From JBGTBQ01 sp041749275 (GTDB lineage Bacteria > Acidobacteriota > Blastocatellia > Pyrinomonadales > Pyrinomonadaceae): a stretch of DNA of 6,951 bases. Of this stretch, positions 1 to 5,523 are shown piece by piece. Position numbers and translations under genes: made by a program. The stretch lies in NCBI GenBank assembly GCA_041749275.1, contig JBGTBQ010000211.1, forward strand, positions 1-6,951, in the 5' to 3' direction. The notes beneath the pieces are model-generated. The model did no database searches. It was not told the origin of the DNA and was given only the letters and a program-made list of their open reading frames with translations. The first letter of the stretch is position 1. Every line of letters starts with the position of its first letter.

Positions 1-142
1 GGATTTCGGCGAACGCGCGGGCGAGTGCCCGCGGGTCGAGTGAGCCGTCGAGGCGGACGGCGGCGGGCATGTTGTAGAAGGCGCTTCGGCCTTCGAGTTG
101 GTCGAGGAACCACAGCCGCTGCTGCCCATACGACAGCGGCGC
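1..142 (-). other. Domain: start of condensation domain 2 (cut by window edge)
   Basis: Only about 47 residues are visible, from near residue 1778. SYGQQRLWFLDQLEG is a C1 motif (Ser1781), followed by YNMPAAVRLDGSLDPRALARAFAEI, the usual first helix. The placement directly after the PCP with no epimerase between suggests an ordinary elongating C domain accepting an L-configured donor, but the catalytic His motif is outside the window and the subtype cannot be settled. Confidence 0.85.
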
Positions 143-3100
143 CTCCGCGCCTCTCTCCACCAGCCGGATCGGAGGCGCTTGCGCTTCGGCGCCCGCGCGC
201 AACTCTTCTTCGACGCAGCCGGCCAGCAGCGTGACGGTCGGGCTCTCGAACATAGCGCGCAACGGTAAATCGACGTTGAAGACTTCCCTGATTCGCGAAA
301 CGAGCCGCGCGGCCAGTAACGAATGTCCGCCTAGGTCGAAGAAGTTGTCGTGAACGCCTGCCCGCTCCAGTCCCAGCGCCTCCGCCCAGATGCGCTCCAA
401 CTCCGCTTCCACCGCGGTGCGCGGCGGCGCGTACTGAGACTGTCGGGACACGTGCGAACTGTCCGGAGCAGGCAACGCTCGCCGGTCGATCTTCCCGTTC
501 GCCGTCAGCGGCATTTCATCTAGCATCACGAAGGCCGCAGGCACCATGTAACGCGGCAGCCTCTCGGCGAGGTACTGACGCAGCTCTCCCGCCTCCGCAC
601 CATCCCCGCCGCCCTGCGAGACCACATAAGCCACGAGTCCGTGCTCCCCGCGGCCCGTCTCCCGCATCAACACTTCCGCCGCGCGCACACCCTCGTGCTG
701 TTCCAGCACGTACTTGATCTCTCCCGGCTCGACGCGGTGGCCGCGCAGCTTTACTTGATGATCGCGCCGCCCGAGGAACTCGATGTCTCCGTCGGGCAGG
801 TAACGCGCCATGTCTCCCGTCCGGTAGAGCCGCGCGCCGGGCTTTTGAGACGACGGATGCGGGACGAATCGCGCGGCCGTCGCCGCCGGACGGTTGTGAT
901 AGCCGCGAGCTAGGCCGACCCCGCCGACGTAGAGTTCACCTCTGACGCCGACCGGCACCGGCCATTGCTCGTCGTCGAACAGGAAGACCTCGACGTTCTG
1001 TACCGGCTTGCCTATCGGCGTGTTCCTCGCGGGCTCCGCCCCGTCGGCTGGCACGTCGTATAACGTGGCGCAGATGCTGGCTTCCGTCGGCCCGTAGCCG
1101 TTAATCAAACACAGCCCCGGTGCCCGCCCCGCAATCGTGCGCAGCAAGCCTTCCGGAATCGGCTCGACGCCGACGAGCAGTCGCCGCGGAACGAGACGCT
1201 TCCCGTCCCGCGCCAAATCGTCGGCCACCTCGCGCAGCATGAACGCGGGGATGTAAGCGCTGCTGATCCGATGTGTGTGCAGCCAATCGAGGAACAGCGA
1301 ACTGTCGGCGCGAACTTCCTCCGGCGTGATGTGGAGAGTGCCCCCCGCGAGTAGGGCGGAGAAGATTTCGTAAACCGACACGTCGAAGCTCAGGCTTGTC
1401 CAGAAGCCGGCGGGCGACGCCTCCGCGACCGGCTGGCGTCGCGCGAAATCCGTTAGCAGGTTGACGACGCCCCCGTGTTGGCAGGCGACGGCTTTCGGGC
1501 CGCCGGTCGAGCCGGAGGTAAACATGACGTAGGCGAGGTTCTCGGCCAGCACATCTACCGCTAGGGCGTCAGCGTTGTCTGCTGCAATGTCAGACCAGTC
1601 GGCGTCGAGTGAGACGAGCCGCCCGGCATAGTCCGGCAATCGCTGCCCGAGTCCGCGGTGCGTGAGCAGCGTGTGGATGCGCGCGTCGTCGAGCATGTCG
1701 CGCAGCCGTTGATCGGGATAAGCCGGGTCGAGCGGGACGTATGCGGCGCCCGCTTTGAGGATGCCCAGCACTCCGACCAGCATGTCGAGCGAGCGTTCGA
1801 CGCAGACGCCCACGAGCGTCTCAACTCCGACGCCCAATCCCCGCAGGTGATGAGCCAGCTGGTTGGAGCGCCTGTCCAACTCACGATAGGTCAATGCGTC
1901 GTGCCCACTGACCGCGGCGACGACGCCCGGCGTCCGCCCCGCTTGCTCCGCGAACAACTCGTGCAGGCAACGGTGCCGCGGATACTCCGCCGCCGTCGCG
2001 TTCCACTCCTCCAACTGTCGCCGCTCGGCGACCGTCAGCAGCGGCAATCTTGAGATAGACTGCGACGGTTCAAAGGCTAAAGCTCGGAGCAGGGTTTCAT
2101 AATTTCCGGCCATGCGCGCTACGGTGGCGGCGTCGAAAAGGTCTGTGTCGTATTGGAATGAGAGCGCCGTCTCGCGCTGTGTTTCGGCCACCGCCAGCGT
2201 GAGATCAAACTGCACGATGCGCCGGCTGAGGGCGATGGACTCCAACTCCAGACCGCCGATATCGACGCACGTCCCGGCCTCGCCCAGTGCGAACGAAGAG
2301 ATGTCTTCTCCACTCGGGAGATGAAACTTTTGTAGTACGAACGCGACATCGAAGATCGGCGAGCGTCCCGGCTCGCGCCGCGGTTGTAGCCTTTCGACGA
2401 GAAGAGAGAAGGGGAAGTCCTGATGCGCGAAAGCCCCGAGTACGCGCTCGCGCACGCGCAGCAGAAACTCTTCCGCCGTCGGATCGTCCGACAGGTCGGC
2501 GCGTATCGGCAGGGTGTTGACGAAATAGCCGACGACCCCTGCGAAACGGGCGTGGCGGCGCCCGCCGGTCGGCGTCCCGACGACGAAGTCGTCCTGCCCC
2601 GTGTAGCGTTGGAGCAACAACTGGAAGGCCGCGAGCAGCGTCATGTACAGAGTCATCTCATGCCGCCGACTCAGGTCTTTGAGTTGGTCTACGAGTTCGG
2701 CTTCGAGCCTTAGACAGTGTGTACCGCCGTGATAGGCGCGCCGCGGCGGGCGCGGTCGGTCGGTCGGTAGATTCAGTACCGGCAACTCTCCCGACAGTTG
2801 TTCGCGCCAGTAGGCCCAGTGTCGCTCGCCCTCCGGCCCGCGCAACATTTCATCCTGCACGAGAGGGTAGTCCGTGTACTGCGCCGCGAGCGATGCGAGG
2901 AGCGCATGCGTCCCTAGTGTCTCCGCCTCGTAGAACCTGCCCAGCTCGTGCAGCATGATGCCGAGCGACCAGAAATCGGCGACGAGGTGATGCACGGCCA
3001 GAAGCAGGATGTGTTCATTGGCCGCGCGCTTGAACATACTCACGCGCAACAGTGGGCCGTGTTCCAGATCAAACGGCGCATAAGCCTCCGCCACGAGTCG

Positions 3101-5473
3101 TTCATCGACCGACGCTTCCGTCCAGAGCGACGCATCAACCTCCTCGAAGCAGACCTCCGCGTGCGCGGGCACTCGTTGGACGGTCTCACCTCGAACGTTA
3201 TGGAAGGTCGTACACAGCGCGGCGTGGCGGTCAGTCAGTGCCTGAAAAGCGCTGTGCAAGGCGCGCGTGTTCAGGCTCGTCCCGACGCGCGCGGCGACGG
3301 CGATGTTGTACGCCGCGCCCTCCGGCTCCAGCCGATGCAGGAACCAGAGAGACCGCTGACCGTGCGAGAGCGGGTACGCGTCATCCGCCGCGAGGGACCG
3401 CGGCGCCGGCAGTCCGCCCGGCGTGCCGTGTGAAGTAGTCTGAGACTGAACCTCGGCGGCGAGTTGAGAGATGCTCGCGCCTTCGAGCAAGCTCACCATC
3501 GAAAGGCTGACGCCGAAGGTCGTTTCGATGTAGTGCGCCACTTCGACGGCGGAGAGCGAGTCCAGCCCGTAGTGGGTGAGAGGCTGGTTGACATTGACGG
3601 CGGCGGGGTCGATGCCGAGCCGTGCCGAGACTCTGGACACAAGCCAAGCCTCGACCGTCTGCACGTCCTGCGTCAGTGGAGGCGCTTCAACCGCAGGCGT
3701 GAGAGGCCGCGGGCCTGACCCCGCGCGCCATTCGCCGACGGCTTCGAGGCCGCCTTCAAGGAACATGGCGTGACATGCTCTCCGACGAACCTTGCCGCTC
3801 GAAGTCTTCGGCACGCCTCCGGCGGGAACCAGAACCACGGCTTGAAGCGGCAGCTCGAACTCTTCGGTTATTGCGCGCCGGACGCGCTCGATCAACGATT
3901 CCGCAATCGTCCGGCGGCGTTGGTCTACCTCGTGGACGACGACCAGTTGATTCTCGCCGTCAACTTCGCAAGCGAACACCGCACCGCCGCCGGGCCGCAG
4001 CGCCTCGTGCGTCTGCTCGACAGCGGCCTCGATGTCCTGCGGGTAATAGTTGCGCCCGCGGATGATGATCAGATCGTCGATGCGACCCGTGACGAAAAGC
4101 TCTCCGTCCGAGAGATACCCCAAGTCGCGCGTGCGCAGGAACGGCCCCTCGCCGGTGTCCGCGACGCGGGCGCGGAAAACCATTTCGGTCTCTTCGGGCC
4201 TGCCCCAGTAGCCGCGCGCCACGCTCGGGCTCGACACCCAGATTTCGCCCACCTCCTCCGGCCCGCAACTCTCGCGGGTCTCCGGGTTGACGATGCACAC
4301 CAGTTGTCCCTTCAGAGGCTCGCCGCAACCGACCAACAGCGTAGCGTCTTCGTCCTCCACCGTCGGAGGAGCGGGCAGCGCGCGATTCTCTTCGAGCGCG
4401 CGGCGCTGAACTCTCTGGACGATGGGCGGCGCGGTCTGCGAACCGCAAGCGACCATCAAGGTCGCCTCGGCCAGACCGTAACAGGGCATGAACGCTTCAC
4501 GCCGAAAACCACATCCGGCGAACGTCTCGGCGAAACGCTCAAGCGTGGCGGGGCGAATCGGTTCGGCGCCCGTGAAAGCGACCGCCCAACTACGCAGGTC
4601 GAGAGTCGCGCGTTGTTCAGCCGTGACCCTGCGCACGCAGAGTTCGTAGGCGAAGTTGGGCGCGCCGCTGAGAGTCACCTGATAGTCGGTAACGGCCTTC
4701 AGCCACCCATATGGGCTGCGCGCGAAGGCGAGCGGAGACATGAGGGTGCTTGAGAAGCCGCCGAACAAAGGTTGCAGCACTCCGCCGATCAACCCCATAT
4801 CGTGATAGAGCGGCAGCCACGTCAGGCACTCCGTCTGAGGCGTATACCCGAACCCCTCGGCAATCAACGACGAGTTATGCGTCAGGTTGCCGTGACTGAT
4901 CATCACGCCCTTCGGCGTGCCCGTCGAGCCGGAGCTGTATTGCAGGAAGGCGAGGGAATCGCTGTTCACGAGTGGTTCACGCCACTCATCCTCGACGCCG
5001 CGCGGGCAGTCGTCGGTGGCCAGCCAGAGCAGATTTTTTAGCTCGGGCGCTTGCTCGAAAATTTTCTCCTTCTTCGACAGCAGCGAGCTTGTCGTGAGCA
5101 CGACTTTCGGCTGTGCGTCGGCGGCGATGGATCGGAGCGTTTGTAAAGAGCGATTCAGACGGGGCGGGTAGGTCGGGACGGCGACCGTTCCCGCGTACAG
5201 GCATCCGAAGAATGCGGCGACACAATCCAGTCCCGACGGGTAGAGTAACAGGGCGCGCTCCGAAGTCGCGCCGACGGATTGCAGCCACGCGCCGACGGCG
5301 CGCGCGCGCCTGTCCAGTTCGCCGTATTCGACGCTCTCCTGTTCGCCCGTTTCCGCGTCGTGCAGGAATCGGCAGGCGCGACGGCCCGGCTGATCCAACC
5401 CTCGCCAGCGCAGAAGTTCCACCAACGTCGAAGCGTTAACGGTGGCCGTGGAAGATTCGTAATGAATAGTCAT
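1..5473 (-). CDS. Lipopeptide-initiating NRPS, FAAL-ACP-C-A-T-C (partial, 3' end outside window)
   Basis: The frame is open from ATG at 5471-5473 to the window edge, giving 1824 whole codons with no stop. Domains in order: fatty acyl-AMP ligase (about residues 10-585), acyl carrier (603-676, Ser639), condensation (701-1140), adenylation (1171-1668), peptidyl carrier (1686-1757, Ser1718) and the start of a second condensation domain (from 1778). From the families, the FAAL activates a fatty acid as acyl-AMP, loads the ACP, and the first C domain N-acylates the amino acid held on the first PCP; the protein is expected to be cytosolic. The ATG is chosen because it is the only in-frame ATG after an in-frame TGA at 5519-5521, and the FAAL homology starts within a few residues of it. 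A weak GAGG (5477-5480) sits only 3 nt upstream of the ATG. The gene follows the upstream NRPS gene by 50 bp on the same strand, so an operon is likely. No release domain is seen before the edge. Confidence 0.95.
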   Translation of the reverse strand, partial: MTIHYESSTATVNASTLVELLRWRGLDQPGRRACRFLHDAETGEQESVEYGELDRRARAVGAWLQSVGATSERALLLYPSGLDCVAAFFGCLYAGTVAVPTYPPRLNRSLQTLRSIAADAQPKVVLTTSSLLSKKEKIFEQAPELKNLLWLATDDCPRGVEDEWREPLVNSDSLAFLQYSSGSTGTPKGVMISHGNLTHNSSLIAEGFGYTPQTECLTWLPLYHDMGLIGGVLQPLFGGFSSTLMSPLAFARSPYGWLKAVTDYQVTLSGAPNFAYELCVRRVTAEQRATLDLRSWAVAFTGAEPIRPATLERFAETFAGCGFRREAFMPCYGLAEATLMVACGSQTAPPIVQRVQRRALEENRALPAPPTVEDEDATLLVGCGEPLKGQLVCIVNPETRESCGPEEVGEIWVSSPSVARGYWGRPEETEMVFRARVADTGEGPFLRTRDLGYLSDGELFVTGRIDDLIIIRGRNYYPQDIEAAVEQTHEALRPGGGAVFACEVDGENQLVVVHEVDQRRRTIAESLIERVRRAITEEFELPLQAVVLVPAGGVPKTSSGKVRRRACHAMFLEGGLEAVGEWRAGSGPRPLTPAVEAPPLTQDVQTVEAWLVSRVSARLGIDPAAVNVNQPLTHYGLDSLSAVEVAHYIETTFGVSLSMVSLLEGASISQLAAEVQSQTTSHGTPGGLPAPRSLAADDAYPLSHGQRSLWFLHRLEPEGAAYNIAVAARVGTSLNTRALHSAFQALTDRHAALCTTFHNVRGETVQRVPAHAEVCFEEVDASLWTEASVDERLVAEAYAPFDLEHGPLLRVSMFKRAANEHILLLAVHHLVADFWSLGIMLHELGRFYEAETLGTHALLASLAAQYTDYPLVQDEMLRGPEGERHWAYWREQLSGELPVLNLPTDRPRPPRRAYHGGTHCLRLEAELVDQLKDLSRRHEMTLYMTLLAAFQLLLQRYTGQDDFVVGTPTGGRRHARFAGVVGYFVNTLPIRADLSDDPTAEEFLLRVRERVLGAFAHQDFPFSLLVERLQPRREPGRSPIFDVAFVLQKFHLPSGEDISSFALGEAGTCVDIGGLELESIALSRRIVQFDLTLAVAETQRETALSFQYDTDLFDAATVARMAGNYETLLRALAFEPSQSISRLPLLTVAERRQLEEWNATAAEYPRHRCLHELFAEQAGRTPGVVAAVSGHDALTYRELDRRSNQLAHHLRGLGVGVETLVGVCVERSLDMLVGVLGILKAGAAYVPLDPAYPDQRLRDMLDDARIHTLLTHRGLGQRLPDYAGRLVSLDADWSDIAADNADALAVDVLAENLAYVMFTSGSTGGPKAVACQHGGVVNLLTDFARRQPVAEASPAGFWTSLSFDVSVYEIFSALLAGGTLHITPEEVRADSSLFLDWLHTHRISSAYIPAFMLREVADDLARDGKRLVPRRLLVGVEPIPEGLLRTIAGRAPGLCLINGYGPTEASICATLYDVPADGAEPARNTPIGKPVQNVEVFLFDDEQWPVPVGVRGELYVGGVGLARGYHNRPAATAARFVPHPSSQKPGARLYRTGDMARYLPDGDIEFLGRRDHQVKLRGHRVEPGEIKYVLEQHEGVRAAEVLMRETGRGEHGLVAYVVSQGGGDGAEAGELRQYLAERLPRYMVPAAFVMLDEMPLTANGKIDRRALPAPDSSHVSRQSQYAPPRTAVEAELERIWAEALGLERAGVHDNFFDLGGHSLLAARLVSRIREVFNVDLPLRAMFESPTVTLLAGCVEEELRAGAEAQAPPIRLVERGAEAPLSYGQQRLWFLDQLEGRSAFYNMPAAVRLDGSLDPRALARAFAEI
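203..418 (-). other. Domain: peptidyl carrier protein, residues ~1686-1757
   Basis: The motif DNFFDLGGHSLLAARLVSRI places the phosphopantetheine serine at residue 1718 (codon 320-322). The preceding helix (VEAELERIWAEALGL) and the following FNVDLPLRAMFESPTV are typical of an NRPS T domain. It receives the amino acid from the adjacent A domain, accepts the acyl chain through C domain 1, and passes the N-acyl aminoacyl thioester to the next C domain. Confidence 0.93.
470..1963 (-). other. Domain: complete adenylation domain, residues ~1171-1668
   Basis: All core motifs are present: A1 LTYRELDRRSNQLA, A2 LKAGAAYVPLDPAYP, A3 FTSGSTGGPKA (residues 1318-1328), A4 FDVSVYEIF with Asp1364, A5 NGYGPTEAS, A6 GELYVGGVGLARGY, A7 YRTGDMARYLPDG, A8 RGHRVEPGEI and A10 LTANGKIDR with Lys1661. 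It should adenylate one amino acid and load the next PCP. Aligning by eye to GrsA positions 235/236/239/278/299/301/322/330/331 gives D-V-Y-Y-L-G-G-I-C, with the A10 Lys as tenth; the 43-residue spacing from Asp1364 to Tyr1407 matches positions 235-278. Asp at 235 indicates an alpha-amino acid. I recognise no substrate for this code. Small variants are PKA in place of PKG in A3 and EIK in place of EIE after A8; neither should abolish function. Confidence 0.94.
1921..2019. repeat. Inter-module C-A linker repeat, copy 1 (copy 2 at 6432-6530)
   Basis: The segment coding for the C-to-A linker and start of the A domain (protein pattern QLEEWNATAAEYPRHRC, then HELF) is closely repeated at 6432-6530 in the upstream gene, same orientation, offset 4511 bp. 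Within it 1977-2005 and 6488-6516 are identical over 29 bp, followed by further short identical blocks. The repeat is coding in both genes. It is long and similar enough to serve as a site of homologous recombination between modules. Confidence 0.8.
2054..3373 (-). other. Domain: condensation domain 1, starter/hybrid-like, residues ~701-1140
   Basis: Visible motifs: C1 as SHGQRSLWFLHRL from Ser703; C2-like RHAALCTTF; the active-site motif HHLVADFWS with His828, catalytic His829 and Asp833; YTDYPLVQDE; GYFVNTLPIRADL; and AHQDFPFSLLVERLQP near the C-terminus. The complete catalytic motif argues for an active amide-forming domain. By position after FAAL-ACP it should join the fatty acyl group to the amino acid on the following PCP. 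The HHxxADFWS form is often seen in C domains that follow acyl/polyketide carriers, in line with a starter or hybrid subtype, but I assign the subtype from context and not from a tree. No epimerase-type features are visible. Confidence 0.92.
3446..3667 (-). other. Domain: acyl carrier protein, residues ~603-676
   Basis: The motif HYGLDSLSAVEV places the phosphopantetheine serine at residue 639 (codon 3557-3559). The GLDSL form and the following helix, ending FGVSLSMVSLLEG, resemble polyketide/fatty-acyl type carriers more than the GGHSL peptidyl carriers seen later in the same protein. It directly follows the FAAL and precedes a C domain, so its inferred job is to hold the acyl chain delivered by the FAAL as a thioester and present it to the first C domain. 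A run of small and polar residues (about 677-700, rich in Gln, Thr, Gly and Pro) links it to the C domain. Confidence 0.9.
3719..5446 (-). other. Domain: fatty acyl-AMP ligase (FAAL), residues ~10-585
   Basis: This domain belongs to the ANL adenylating superfamily. Visible motifs: P-loop YSSGSTGTPKG at residues 179-189; the FAAL/acyl-ligase signature LPLYHDMGLIGG around His224-Asp225; A5-type CYGLAEATL with Glu336; ribose-binding Asp450 in TRDLGYLSDGELFVTGR; the RGRNYYPQDIE hinge/A8 region; and the catalytic lysine Lys561 in KTSSGKVRRR. The length of about 575 residues fits the family. The stretch after A5, about residues 345-375, is where FAALs carry their family-specific insertion, which biases them towards acyl-AMP and transfer to a carrier instead of CoA ligation; that placement is by position, not alignment. 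Fusion to an ACP supports FAAL over an acyl-CoA ligase. Fatty acid chain length cannot be read from the sequence. All catalytic residues expected of an active enzyme are present. Confidence 0.93.
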
Positions 5474-5523
5474 ATGCCTCGCGGACCATGTGTCGCCGCA
5501 CGTCAATGCGGTCGCACTTCACA
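5474..5523 (-). other. 50-bp intergenic spacer with weak ribosome-binding site
   Basis: This gap separates the TGA of the C-A*-T gene (5524-5526) from the ATG of the FAAL gene. It carries an in-frame TGA for the downstream frame at 5519-5521 and a GAGG at 5477-5480, only 3 nt before the ATG, which is a weak and tight Shine-Dalgarno. A 5-bp CCGCA/TGCGG inverted repeat with a 6-nt loop is present but has no U-tract. I see no promoter or terminator, so both genes are most likely on one transcript. Confidence 0.6.

Noticed and set aside
3770..4753. Long plus-strand open frame of 327 codons opposite the FAAL
   Set aside because: It lies wholly antisense to a domain with every FAAL motif. Its translation is Arg/Ala-rich with no recognisable family, as expected for a shadow frame in GC-rich DNA.
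5495..5512. CCGCA/TGCGG inverted repeat as a terminator between the genes
   Set aside because: The stem is only 5 bp with a 6-nt loop and no U-tract follows in the direction of transcription.
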